From the NCBI RefSeq assembly GCF_000382265.1, contig NZ_KB907974.1, positions 1 to 64,000 on the forward strand: 64,000 nucleotides of DNA. Reading direction: 5' to 3'. A program made the translations under genes and the position numbers. The notes beneath the pieces were generated by a model. The model saw only the letters and a program-made list of their open reading frames with translations, made no database searches and was not told the origin of the DNA. Shown in pieces: positions 1 to 9,322 of the stretch (position 1 is the first letter of the stretch; every line of letters begins with the position of its first letter). Source of the DNA: Yoonia vestfoldensis DSM 16212 (GTDB lineage Bacteria > Pseudomonadota > Alphaproteobacteria > Rhodobacterales > Rhodobacteraceae).

Positions 1-114
1 TGTCTATCACTCCAAGTGCTCCCAGCTGATTCAAGCCGGGGTAAGGTTGCACATGGGTCAATTCTCGATGACAATTTCTGCTGCTGCCGGGTCAGTTCTC
101 AGTGACAATCAACA
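1..114. mobile_element. Right end of an IS21-family element (partial)
   Basis: Two related copies of a terminal-repeat motif are visible: GGGTCAATTCTCGATGACAA from 55 and GGGTCAGTTCTCAGTGACAA from 89, the second running on to ...TCAACA at 114. Read inward from 114 the end starts TGTTGATTGTCACTGAG. A TG..CA terminus with a second internal copy is characteristic of IS21-family (istA/istB) ends. The transposase genes would lie to the left, outside the window. No target-site duplication can be checked because the other end is not visible. Seen: the repeats. Inferred: the family and the boundary at 114. Confidence 0.6.
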
Positions 115-220
115 GCATTAGAAGGTGAACCGTCATCGCTTGGCGCTGCGCCGTGAGCCATTCCAAGATCATCGCAGGGCCGCTCAGGTTCGCCTGTTTA
201 GTGCTAGTATGGGTGTTAAT

Positions 221-235
221 GTTCTATATTTGTTC
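221..235. promoter_or_regulatory. GTTC-N7-GTTC motif (possible LexA box)
   Basis: GTTC at 221-224 and GTTC at 232-235 are separated by exactly seven A/T bases. This is the direct-repeat LexA operator known in alphaproteobacteria. An ATG follows at 239, but its frame is only ten codons long before the recombinase gene on the opposite strand intervenes. It may be a promoter fragment cut off from its gene by rearrangement, or a chance match, since about two matches are expected at random in 64 kb. Confidence 0.3.
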
Positions 236-245
236 CGCATGAATA

Positions 246-812
246 TCAGTTTGCCAATGTTCCCCCGTTGAGGATGCGGTAGACGCTGGACTTGCCCACG
301 CCTAGTTCCTTCGCGATCTGCAGGGGCTTCATGCCTTCACTGGCCAGCTTCTTGATGTCGTCAGTCTTCGCGACCGCCGTTGCTTTCCGGCCCTTGTAGC
401 GTCCGTCTGCCTTGGCCTTCGCGATACCTTCGCGTTGCCTCTCCAGCATGATCTCTCGCTCAAACTGAGCAATGCCCCCGATCATGGTCAGCATGAGCCG
501 CCCTGTAGGTGTCGCGGTATCAATGGCCAGATCAAGGATGCGGAGAGAGGCCCCTTTGGTCTCGATGGTTTCAACCAGTTGTAGAAGGTGTGCAACCGAG
601 CGGGCCAAGCGGTCCAACTTGGTGACCACCACCACATCACCATCGCGGGCAAACTCAAGGGCAGCTTCAAGTTCCTTCCTAGCAGCCTTGTCTACTGAGG
701 ACACTTCCTCCGAGAATATCTTCTGACATCCTGCCTTGTTCAGTTCACGATGCTGCGCCTCAAGGCCTGCCTTCTGGTCTGTGGTCGATGTGCGGGCATA
801 TCCGATGATCAA
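246..812 (-). CDS. Serine recombinase (resolvase/invertase family)
   Basis: The 188-residue protein has the small serine recombinase layout. An N-terminal catalytic domain carries YARTSTTDQ with nucleophile Ser9. The central motif KLDRLARS and the QFEREIMLERQREGI segment resemble the Tn3-resolvase/DNA-invertase E helix. A C-terminal helix-turn-helix follows (about residues 150-185, GMKPLQIAKELGVGKSSVYR). Length is normal for an intact family member. Such enzymes resolve cointegrates or invert segments by a Ser-linked double-strand cut. It lies between an IS21-type end and small hypothetical genes in lower-GC DNA, so it is probably accessory. A cluster of TGGGAA repeats starts 33 bp upstream and could hold its recombination site. 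Confidence 0.92.
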   Translation of the reverse strand: MIIGYARTSTTDQKAGLEAQHRELNKAGCQKIFSEEVSSVDKAARKELEAALEFARDGDVVVVTKLDRLARSVAHLLQLVETIETKGASLRILDLAIDTATPTGRLMLTMIGGIAQFEREIMLERQREGIAKAKADGRYKGRKATAVAKTDDIKKLASEGMKPLQIAKELGVGKSSVYRILNGGTLAN

Positions 813-844
813 GGGTCATTCCTTCCAATTAGGTTCTCAAAGGT

Positions 845-941
845 TATGGGAAGTTATTCCCAAAACGTCAAGACCATTTATATGGGAAGCATTCAGACCC
901 CCTTCGAGTTTCCCACAAGACTAAGCCCTATGGGAAACCTT
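845..941. repeat. Cluster of five TGGGAA/TTCCCA motifs upstream of the recombinase
   Basis: TGGGAA occurs at 847-852, 883-888 and 931-936, and its complement TTCCCA at 857-862 and 910-915, five copies in 90 bp. The direct copies share a longer form, tATGGGAAryaTT. Copies at 847/857 and 883/910 make inverted pairs spanning 16 and 33 bp. Arms in inverted orientation next to a serine recombinase gene are the general design of a res or crossover site. They could instead be operators for autoregulation. The motif is seen directly; the role is inferred. Confidence 0.5.
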
Positions 942-1033
942 CGATGCTGCCCCCCATGCAAAATGCACGGTCATAGGGTGCATGGTTCGGTGCCACCAAC
1001 AGACCACCATCAGAACACCAATCCGATTGGAGT

Positions 1034-1192
1034 TCACCTGAGCGGGCGCTGGTCGATAAAGGCAACGCTGATGAATGGCAGGTGGATGAACGTCTCACCC
1101 AAGATGCTGCGATCAATGGCAAATCCAATCGGTGTGGCTTCCCGTGTCACGGTGATCTCGGTCGAACGAAGGCGGAATGATAGAAGGTGCAT
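1034..1192 (-). CDS. Small hypothetical protein (52 aa) in accessory segment
   Basis: An ORF of 52 codons begins with an ATG preceded by AAGGA at eight bases, a good ribosome-binding site. The product starts MHLLSFRLRSTEITVTRE and ends ..VAFIDQRPLR. I recognise no domain. A weakly supported longer start lies at 1228. The upstream region to 1300 has no other gene. An ORF on the opposite strand (750-1211) has no ribosome-binding site and an unusual composition, so this strand was preferred. It could be noncoding. Confidence 0.35.
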   Translation of the reverse strand: MHLLSFRLRSTEITVTREATPIGFAIDRSILGETFIHLPFISVAFIDQRPLR

Positions 1193-1498
1193 GACGGTGT
1201 CCTTGAGTTGATGTGAAGGCGGGCACAATGCATCGCCTCTTCCCCTTCATGGCCACTGGAAGGAAAACCGTCAAGACATTGTTTTTGCTGCACTAATGAA
1301 GCATTCCCGCAGGTGGAGCTAAGTTCTTCTTAGGGCTACCCCACGGGGGAAACCTGTGTCCTCTATATATATCATGGGGTGTCGGATTTTTGCGGTGAAA
1401 ATAAAATGCCTTCCTAATTGGGTTCCGCTGCTCGTTTGCCACAATATCGCCAAAACTATCATTTGATACTGGGGCCAGAACGAAGGGAGTCACCGCGA
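1193..1498. other. Noncoding stretch of accessory segment
   Basis: I see no convincing gene here. The stretch is more AT-rich than the core genome and includes CTCTATATATATCATGGGG near 1360-1380. It probably holds the promoters of the two small genes that diverge from it (1034-1192 on minus, 1499-1636 on plus). No repeat or RNA structure stood out. Confidence 0.4.
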
Positions 1499-1636
1499 AT
1501 GAATAGAGAACAGATAATCGACAAGGTAAAACTGGCTCTTATGGTCTTGTTGATTCTAGGTATACCAACCGTTCTCATGTTTCTAGGTGACGGTGATCGG
1601 TCATACGGTGACCCTTATGATCACATTCGAAGATAG
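1499..1636 (+). CDS. Small single-pass membrane protein (45 aa)
   Basis: The ATG at 1499 follows GAAGGGAG at a suitable distance. That is why it is chosen over the upstream in-frame start at 1418. The product begins MNREQIIDKVKLALMVLL and has one hydrophobic segment (about residues 12-30) followed by a short polar tail ending DPYDHIRR. No family is recognised. Its last 62 bp overlap the end of the convergent gene at 1575-1991. It lies in the accessory segment next to tRNA-Ser. Confidence 0.45.
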   Translation: MNREQIIDKVKLALMVLLILGIPTVLMFLGDGDRSYGDPYDHIRR

Positions 1637-1991
1637 GCAGCACGTCACGCAACGCCCGCAAACGCTCCACCTTTCGGAGGTCGTTGAGGGTAGCCGCTCG
1701 GAGTTCCTGCACGGGTTCAGGCTGCTTCCATTTGGCATGCAGTCCGCGCAGGGTTCGAACGCGGGGGTACTTCCCCATGAGGTCGCCGATAAGGTGCTTG
1801 TTCTCAGCGCCCCACATGGCTGCTGCTCTATCATCCCGACTGTGTGTCTCAAGTTGCGACACACGAACCCACTGACCAAACTGCTCGTCGCTTGGGAACA
1901 ACCTGCGGCCAGCGTTCAGGGCTTCCCCGTATTCCAGCCACCCGTCAATCGCTATGTTCTCCCCATGATTGATTGCATCACTGTTCTCCAC
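1575..1991 (-). CDS. Conserved hypothetical protein of mobile-element type
   Basis: The product (138 aa) reads as a folded soluble protein. A segment around residues 16-50 (GWLEYGEALNAGRRLFPSDE then QFGQWV) resembles phage and island proteins of the DUF3102 kind, and RAAAMWGAE and RTLRGLHAKW follow. GTG at 1991 is taken as start because GAGGAA lies nine bases upstream. The frame stays open a further 18 codons upstream (..RTAKEIAAEIGEELIK) with no better start. A second frame further upstream (..LIDQVLTGLEALG) would join it by a frameshift, so the gene may be truncated at its 5' end. Function is unknown. Confidence 0.5.
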   Translation of the reverse strand: MENSDAINHGENIAIDGWLEYGEALNAGRRLFPSDEQFGQWVRVSQLETHSRDDRAAAMWGAENKHLIGDLMGKYPRVRTLRGLHAKWKQPEPVQELRAATLNDLRKVERLRALRDVLPIFECDHKGHRMTDHRHLET

Positions 1992-2138
1992 CTTGATCAG
2001 TTCCTCACCGATCTCCGCAGCGATCTCCTTAGCGGTGCGCCCAAGGCTTCAAGACCTGTCAGGACTTGGTCAATAAGGCTGGTCAAAGGTGGTCAATGAT
2101 TTGCCGTAAGCCATTGAAATACATCAATAAATGAATGC

Positions 2139-2228
2139 TGGCGGAGAGACAGGGATTCGAACCCTGGGTGGGCTTGCACCCACAACGGTTTTCGAGACCG
2201 CCCCGTTCGACCACTCCGGCACCTCTCC
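2139..2228 (-). tRNA. tRNA-Ser(CGA)
   Basis: On the minus strand the sequence folds as a class II tRNA of 90 nt. The acceptor GGAGAGG pairs with TCTCTCC before G-CCA. The anticodon stem GCGGT/ACCGT encloses loop CTCGAAA (anticodon CGA). A long variable arm GTGGGTGCAAGCCCAC follows, then the T-arm with GGTTCGAATCC. CCA is encoded. The 3' end faces the accessory segment at 1-2130, the usual arrangement when an element has entered at a tRNA 3' end, although no second copy of the tRNA end is visible within the window. Confidence 0.97.
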
Positions 2229-2240
2229 GCGATGGGAGGC

Positions 2241-2269
2241 GGGATAATGTGCCGCGCGCGCCGACGCAA
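2241..2269 (-). promoter_or_regulatory. Predicted promoter of tRNA-Ser
   Basis: On the minus strand TTGCGT (2269-2264) and TATCCC (2246-2241) are 17 bp apart, and the mature tRNA begins 13 bp downstream of the -10. The -35 is good and the -10 weak, so the call rests mainly on spacing and position. Confidence 0.35.
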
Positions 2270-2363
2270 GGGGCAAAAACGTGGTCACCGAGAATTGCAT
2301 GGGCAAGGCGCCAAAAATCGTGTTTGACGATGATGACACTGCCCAAGACCGAAAGGATCCCAC

Positions 2364-3188
2364 ATGCTGCGCCGTTTTTTCTTGTCGCTTGCCGCCTCGG
2401 TAACACTGACCGGGGCCGTTTTTGCCCAGGACGACGGGGCCGATGCCCTGTTCGACGCGGTCGGCCTGCCTGAAATCGTCGCCGTGATGCGCGATGAAGG
2501 GATGGCCTACGGCGAGACGGTCGCGCAGGATATGTTCCCGTCGGGCATGACGCCCCGCTGGGCCGCGCATGTGTCGCGGATCTATGACACAGACAAGATG
2601 GTCGCCGAGATGCGCGCGGCATTCGTGACCGCCCTGCAGGACGATGACGTGGCGCCGATGCTGGCATTCTATCGGTCCGATTTGGGCGAGCGGATCGTCA
2701 CGCTCGAGGTCGGTGCACGCGAGGCGATGCTTGATCCCACGCTCGATGCGGCCAGCAAGGCCTTTGCGGCCGAGGAGGCGCAGGCGGATACGCCCCGTTA
2801 CCAGCTGATCACCGATTTCATCACCGCCAACGACCTGATCGAGGCCAATGTCGTGGGTGGGCTGAATTCCAACTATGCTTTCGTCGATGCGCTGGTGTCG
2901 GGGGGCGCCACCTTGCCGGGTGTCACCGCCAACGATCTGCTCGCCGATGTGTGGGCGCAGGAACCTGACATCCGCGCCAGCACGACCGAATGGCTCTATG
3001 CCTTTCTGCTGCTGGCCTACGCTCCGCTGAGCGATGCCGAACTGGTCGAACTGACCACCTTCAGCCAGACGCCGGAAGGGCGCGCCCTGACGGCGGCATT
3101 GTTCACCGCCTTCGATCAGATGTTCATGCGGGTGTCGCGCGATCTGGGGACGGCGGCTTCTGGCTTTATCATCAGTCAGGACCTGTGA
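2364..3188 (+). CDS. DUF2059-type secreted protein
   Basis: The 274-residue product has an N-terminal signal peptide (LRRFFLSLAASVTL, cleavage expected after ..AVFA at about residue 20). The mature part is alpha-helical and acidic, with two similar halves, each carrying an LxxFYxSxLGxR-like element (LAFYRSDLGERIV near 108 and LTTFSQTPEGRAL near 230). This pattern is typical of DUF2059 proteins, whose molecular role is unknown. GAAAGGA precedes the ATG. It is followed 65 bp later by a small lipoprotein gene on the same strand, possibly co-transcribed. Export to the periplasm is inferred from the signal peptide. Confidence 0.7.
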   Translation: MLRRFFLSLAASVTLTGAVFAQDDGADALFDAVGLPEIVAVMRDEGMAYGETVAQDMFPSGMTPRWAAHVSRIYDTDKMVAEMRAAFVTALQDDDVAPMLAFYRSDLGERIVTLEVGAREAMLDPTLDAASKAFAAEEAQADTPRYQLITDFITANDLIEANVVGGLNSNYAFVDALVSGGATLPGVTANDLLADVWAQEPDIRASTTEWLYAFLLLAYAPLSDAELVELTTFSQTPEGRALTAALFTAFDQMFMRVSRDLGTAASGFIISQDL

Positions 3189-3253
3189 CCGGGTCTTGGC
3201 ATCGGGGTGAAACGCGGTATGGTGCGGCCTGATCAACAAGAGGGAACAGGACT

Positions 3254-3661
3254 TTGCAACTGAAACTGACTGCCGCACTCGTTCTTGGACTTCTGGCTGG
3301 ATGTGGCGGACAGGCGCCGCTGGTGTCGGTCGATCCCGCCCTGCCGACGGGCGATCCGCGTCAGGAACGGCTGGTGTTCAACGAATGCGCGATCTATTTC
3401 GCGGCCGTGCAGAAACTCCAGGCCGATGGCCGCCGCGCCAATGGCGACCCGACCCGTGGCTGCCCGGCGGATGCCGCAGCACGCCCCACCGACATCAACC
3501 CGATGGTCAGCGTGCCATCCGTATCGCCCGGCTTTCCGCAGGACCTGTACAACCGGATGATCGCGCGCGGCGTGCCGACCGATCTGGCGGATGACATTTC
3601 GCGGTCCAAGGCGTTCTGGGATCTGGTGGCGTTCCGCGACAGCACAGTCGGCAGCTTTTAG
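3254..3661 (+). CDS. Putative lipoprotein (135 aa)
   Basis: Start codon TTG at 3254 is preceded by GAGGGAAC. The N-terminus MQLKLTAALVLGLLAGC is a lipoprotein signal with lipobox LAGC, so Cys17 would be lipidated. The mature part has three further cysteines and a C-terminal helix (DLADDISRSKAFWDLVAF). I recognise no family. Its stop overlaps by four bases the stop of the convergent lipoprotein gene at 3658-3993. Confidence 0.7.
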   Translation: MQLKLTAALVLGLLAGCGGQAPLVSVDPALPTGDPRQERLVFNECAIYFAAVQKLQADGRRANGDPTRGCPADAAARPTDINPMVSVPSVSPGFPQDLYNRMIARGVPTDLADDISRSKAFWDLVAFRDSTVGSF

Positions 3662-3993
3662 CCGCCGAACACCATCAGCGCCGTGACCAGCGCGCCGGGG
3701 TTGACATCGTAAAGCCCCATGTCCGATTGCAACTGGATCACGCGCGTTGGGCGGTCTTGCAGCGGCACACCGGCCGCATCCATCGCCGCCGTCAGCACAG
3801 GCCCACCGCCCGCGTCGATATCGCGGCGGATGGCGTCAAAGTTTGACTTGACGATGATCTCGACCTGCCCGCGCTTTTGCGCATAGCCGGGGTCGGTGAT
3901 GGCGGTCAGTGGCGTGAATACGGGCACTCCGGGATTGGCGAGGTCCGTGGTACAAGCAGCGAGGATGAGCGGCAGGATCAGGGCAGGGCGCAT
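3658..3993 (-). CDS. Putative lipoprotein (111 aa)
   Basis: The ATG at 3993 is favoured over an upstream in-frame start at 4053. It follows GAAGGTG and yields a clean lipoprotein signal, MRPALILPLILAAC, with Cys14 as the lipidation site. The rest is a small domain (..EIIVKSNFDAIRRDIDAGGG.., ..RVIQLQSDMGLYD..) that I cannot assign. It converges on the lipoprotein gene to its left and diverges from the rplU promoter. Confidence 0.65.
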   Translation of the reverse strand: MRPALILPLILAACTTDLANPGVPVFTPLTAITDPGYAQKRGQVEIIVKSNFDAIRRDIDAGGGPVLTAAMDAAGVPLQDRPTRVIQLQSDMGLYDVNPGALVTALMVFGG

Positions 3994-4017
3994 GGGGGTT
4001 TTCCACCTTCTTTTGGC

Positions 4018-4046
4018 TTGACTTACAAGGGCATTGGATTGATAAG
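4018..4046 (+). promoter_or_regulatory. Predicted sigma70 promoter of rplU-rpmA
   Basis: TTGACT (4018-4023) and GATAAG (4041-4046) are separated by 17 bp, leaving a leader of about 120 nt before rplU. The leader has no obvious known riboswitch or L21 leader fold. Confidence 0.5.
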
Positions 4047-4171
4047 CCGCCATCTCGGCAAGGGTCTTGTCGGGATTTGTGCGAAATGACGCCTACGGGC
4101 GCGCAGTCCACAGGCACCAAACGCCGGATTATCCCGGGGCCTCAGCGACGCGGAAAATGAAGGAATAACAT

Positions 4172-4810
4172 ATGTTTGCGGTTCTCAAAACCGGCGGCAA
4201 GCAGTACAAGGTCGCCTCTGGCGACGTTCTGCGCGTCGAAAAGCTGGCAGCAAAAGCCGGCGACAAGATCCAGTTCAACGAGATTCTGATGGTCGGCTCG
4301 ACTGTTGGTGCTCCCTTGGTGGCAGGCGCAGGCGTGCAGGCCGAGGTGATCGACCAGATCAAGGGCGAAAAGACCATCAACTACGTCAAGCGCCGTCGTA
4401 AGCACGGCAGCCAGCGCAAGAAAGGCCACCGTCAGCAACTGACGCTGGTCCGGATCGCCGACATTCTCGAAACAGGTGCCGACAAATCCGGTGTCATGGC
4501 CGCAGTGTCCGGTGCGGGCATCAAGATGGAAATCACGCCCCGCGTGAACCCCAAAGGCATCGCCAAGCCCAAGAAAGCCGCAGCGCCCAAAGCCGCCGCA
4601 GCGCCAGCCGGTGGCGACGACCTGAAAAAGCTGTCGGGCGTCGGCCCGGCGCTCGAAAAGAAATTGCATGATGCGGGCGTGACGTCTTTCGCGCAGATCG
4701 CAGCCTGGACCGAAGAAGACATCGCTGCCTTCGACGAAAAGCTGTCGTTCAAAGGCCGCATCGAACGTGAAGGCTGGGTTGCGCAAGCAGCCGAGCTGTC
4801 CAAAGCTTAA
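4172..4810 (+). CDS. rplU: 50S ribosomal protein L21 with C-terminal extension
   Basis: Residues 1-103 are a complete bacterial L21 ([17 protein letters not shown] at the start; [16 protein letters not shown] in the rRNA-binding loop). L21 sits in the large subunit near L20. The protein then continues for about 110 residues. First comes a low-complexity [17 protein letters not shown] linker (about 130-148). Then a compact domain follows, [20 protein letters not shown], which is a helix-hairpin-helix-like fold also seen in predicted DNA-binding proteins. Ordinary L21 is about 103 residues, so the length has doubled. Such extensions occur in related Rhodobacteraceae as far as I recall; their function is unknown. 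It is in an operon with rpmA, 11 bp downstream. Confidence 0.97.
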   Translation: MFAVLKTGGKQYKVASGDVLRVEKLAAKAGDKIQFNEILMVGSTVGAPLVAGAGVQAEVIDQIKGEKTINYVKRRRKHGSQRKKGHRQQLTLVRIADILETGADKSGVMAAVSGAGIKMEITPRVNPKGIAKPKKAAAPKAAAAPAGGDDLKKLSGVGPALEKKLHDAGVTSFAQIAAWTEEDIAAFDEKLSFKGRIEREGWVAQAAELSKA

Positions 4811-4821
4811 GGAGAGACGAG

Positions 4822-5091
4822 ATGGCACATAAAAAAGCAGGCGGTTCATCCCGTAACGGACGCGACTCTGCGGGTCGTCGTCTTGGTGTGAAGAAATTCG
4901 GCGGCGAAGCCGTCATCCCCGGCAACATCATCATGCGCCAGCGCGGCACAAAGATGTGGCCAGGCATGGGCGTCGGCATGGGCAAGGATCATACGATCTT
5001 TGCAACAGCCGAAGGTGCCGTGAAGTTTCACAAGGGCCTGAAAGGCCGCACCTTTATTTCGGTTCTCCCTGTGGCGGAGGCCGCAGAGTAA
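4822..5091 (+). CDS. rpmA: 50S ribosomal protein L27
   Basis: Product of 89 aa, normal length, beginning [16 protein letters not shown] with the conserved basic tail that reaches the peptidyl-transferase centre. [12 protein letters not shown] and [19 protein letters not shown] are standard L27 features. AAGGAGAG precedes the ATG. It follows rplU and is closed by a strong terminator, so rplU-rpmA is a two-gene operon. Confidence 0.98.
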   Translation: MAHKKAGGSSRNGRDSAGRRLGVKKFGGEAVIPGNIIMRQRGTKMWPGMGVGMGKDHTIFATAEGAVKFHKGLKGRTFISVLPVAEAAE

Positions 5092-5118
5092 ACCGAAAAT
5101 CTCAAAGGCGACATTTGG

Positions 5119-5148
5119 GGGGATCGGTTTTCACCGGTCCCCTTTTTT
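5119..5148 (+). terminator. Rho-independent terminator of rplU-rpmA
   Basis: GGGGATCGGT and ACCGGTCCCC (one G-U pair) enclose a four-base loop and are followed by six T residues. Confidence 0.9.
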
Positions 5149-5215
5149 ATTCACAAAATCGCCACCATGTCGGTCTAGACAGCGCCAAACTGGCTTGTTT
5201 TCGAGGAGGGAAAGC

Positions 5216-5758
5216 ATGATCCATGAGGAAATCGCCGTGCAGCAGACGATTCAATCGGATCGTTTCATCCTGCGCCCGTGCCGCAAATCGGATGCAGGGC
5301 TGATTGCCATGTATGCCAGCGACGACCGCATCGCGCGCGGTACACGCTCCGTGCCCCATCCCTTGCCCCCCGGCACGGTCGAGGCCATGATCGAACGCGC
5401 CCTGCGTCCCGACCGGACCGAGGATGTCTGGATCATCGACGGGTCCGCCAATGGCCATGCCGAAGCGTTGGGGCTGATCAGCCTTGAACGGATGGACCGC
5501 GCGCAATCGGAAATCTTCTACTGGATCGCGCCGGCCTTCTGGAACACGGGCTACGCGTCCGAGGCCGTCCGCGCCCTGATCGCCGCGAACCCGCACCAGT
5601 CCGAACGCATCTTCGCCGAGGTGTTCCAGGACAATCCCGGCTCCGCCCGCGTCCTGACCAATTGCGGTTTCGACTATCTGGGCGACGCAGAGGCTTTCTC
5701 CGTCTCGCGCGGGGCGACCGTCCCGACATGGACCTATACGCTGAAAACCGGCGTGTGA
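5216..5758 (+). CDS. GNAT family N-acetyltransferase (RimJ/RimL type)
   Basis: The 180-residue protein has the RimJ/RimL-like pattern: RFILRPCRKSDAGLI at the start, IFYWIAPAFWNTGYASEAVRALI (acetyl-CoA-binding beta4-alpha3), and a late VFQDNPGSARVLTNCGF element. Such enzymes acetylate protein N-termini or small amines; the substrate here is unknown. The ATG at 5216 is chosen over 5195 because GAGGAGGG lies just upstream. It stands alone between the rplU-rpmA terminator and obgE, and the 73 bp to obgE would allow co-transcription. Confidence 0.85.
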   Translation: MIHEEIAVQQTIQSDRFILRPCRKSDAGLIAMYASDDRIARGTRSVPHPLPPGTVEAMIERALRPDRTEDVWIIDGSANGHAEALGLISLERMDRAQSEIFYWIAPAFWNTGYASEAVRALIAANPHQSERIFAEVFQDNPGSARVLTNCGFDYLGDAEAFSVSRGATVPTWTYTLKTGV

Positions 5759-5792
5759 TCCGGCCTGTGGCTTGAGAAGCGCGGCACAATAG

Positions 5793-7969
<2,177 letters not shown>

Positions 7970-7978
7970 GGACAGAAC

Positions 7979-9235
7979 ATGACTGATATTCCCGCCCTGA
8001 TGGCACAAATCGGCGCCGATGCCCGCGCCGCCGCGACCGTGCTGGCCACCGCCGGATCGGAACGCAAATATGCCGCGCTGATCGGGGCTGCCGATGCGAT
8101 CTGCGACAACATCCTGGAGATCCTCGACGCCAATGCCGAAGATCAGGTCTACGGCGAGCAAAAGGGTCTGAGCCCCGCGATGATGGACCGCCTGATCCTG
8201 ACCGAACCGCGCATCCGGGCGATGGCCGAAGGGCTGCGCAATGTTGCGGCACAACATGATCCTGTGGGAGAGGTCATCGCAGAATGGGACATGCCCACGG
8301 GCCTCAATATCCGCCGCGTGCGCACGCCTTTGGGCGTGGTCGGCGTGATCTATGAAAGCCGCCCCAACGTCACCGCCGACGCTGGCGCGCTGTGCCTGCA
8401 ATCGGGCAATGCGGTGATCCTGCGGGGCGGGTCGGAAAGTTTCCATTCCTCCACCGCGATCCACAAATGCCTGCAAACGGGCCTGCAACAGGCGGGCCTG
8501 CCCGCCACAGCGATCCAGCTTGTGCCCACCCGCGACCGTGCGGCCGTGTCCGCGATGCTGACCGCCACCGACCATATCGACGTGATCGTGCCGCGCGGCG
8601 GCAAGGGGCTGGTGGGGCTTGTCCAGCGCGAGGCGCGGGTGCCGGTCTTTGCCCATCTCGAAGGCATCTGCCACATCTATGTCGGTGCCACCGCCGACCC
8701 CGCCATGGCGCTGGACATCGTGCTGAACGCGAAAACCCGCCGCACGGGTATCTGTGGTGCCATGGAATGCCTGCTGATCGACTGGCGGTTCTATACCCAG
8801 CACGGGCCCATGCTGGTCGACGCGCTGCTCAAAGCCGGGGTCGAGGTACGCGCCGATGGCGATCTGGCAAAGATCAAGGGCACAACCAAGGCGCAGCCTG
8901 ATGATTTCGGTCGCGAATTCCTCGACATGATCTGTGCGGCCAAACTAGTCGACGGCGTGGACGAAGCCATCGCCCATATCCGCCGCTATGGGTCGAACCA
9001 CACCGATGCGATCATCACCGAAGACGCACAGGCCGCCGCGCATTTCTTTGCCCAGCTCGACAGCGCGATCCTGATGCATAACGCGTCGACCCAGTTCGCC
9101 GATGGCGGCGAATTCGGGATGGGTGCGGAAATCGGCATCGCCACCGGCAAGATGCATGCGCGCGGGCCGGTTGGGGCCGAACAGCTGACCAGCTTCAAAT
9201 ACCTTGTCACCGGCAATGGCGCCGTGCGCGCCTGA
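7979..9235 (+). CDS. proA: Gamma-glutamyl phosphate reductase
   Basis: This enzyme reduces gamma-glutamyl phosphate with NADPH to glutamate 5-semialdehyde, which cyclises on the way to proline. The 418-residue protein has aldehyde-dehydrogenase family features: [18 protein letters not shown], the cofactor loop VPRGGKGLV, and the catalytic Cys at about 258 in [13 protein letters not shown]. It ends with [19 protein letters not shown]. It is the last gene of the obgE-proBA unit and is followed by an inverted modular repeat. Confidence 0.98.
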   Translation: MTDIPALMAQIGADARAAATVLATAGSERKYAALIGAADAICDNILEILDANAEDQVYGEQKGLSPAMMDRLILTEPRIRAMAEGLRNVAAQHDPVGEVIAEWDMPTGLNIRRVRTPLGVVGVIYESRPNVTADAGALCLQSGNAVILRGGSESFHSSTAIHKCLQTGLQQAGLPATAIQLVPTRDRAAVSAMLTATDHIDVIVPRGGKGLVGLVQREARVPVFAHLEGICHIYVGATADPAMALDIVLNAKTRRTGICGAMECLLIDWRFYTQHGPMLVDALLKAGVEVRADGDLAKIKGTTKAQPDDFGREFLDMICAAKLVDGVDEAIAHIRRYGSNHTDAIITEDAQAAAHFFAQLDSAILMHNASTQFADGGEFGMGAEIGIATGKMHARGPVGAEQLTSFKYLVTGNGAVRA

Positions 9236-9245
9236 CCGCCCCCGG

Positions 9246-9311
9246 CTTCTTTTTTCCAAAAGCACTCCGGGGTGAGCCCCGGACTTGATCCGGGGCGAGG
9301 GGCAGCGCCCC
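9246..9311 (-). repeat. Modular intergenic repeat, complete copy (inverted)
   Basis: Read on the minus strand it contains three modules in order: GGGGCGCTGCCCC, a palindrome CCCCGGATCAAGTCCGGGG, and CACCCCGGAGTGCTTTTGG followed by AAAAAAGAAG. The same order occurs on the plus strand at 28590-28655 and 11844-11905. It lies between the convergent ends of proA and chpT and may serve as a terminator. Confidence 0.75.
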
Positions 9312-9322
9312 TTTGCGATTTG

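Noticed and set aside
750-1211. Plus-strand ORF of 153 codons overlapping the recombinase start
   Set aside because: It has Cys/Arg/Pro-rich composition with no ribosome-binding site and runs through the repeat cluster; the minus-strand small gene is better supported.
1587-2099. Plus-strand ORF of 170 codons
   Set aside because: It is the antisense of the mobile-element gene at 1575-1991, which has the more protein-like sequence and a start signal.
2083-3278. Long minus-strand ORFs over tRNA-Ser and the DUF2059 gene
   Set aside because: They run through the tRNA and read as antisense of a gene with signal peptide and ribosome-binding site.
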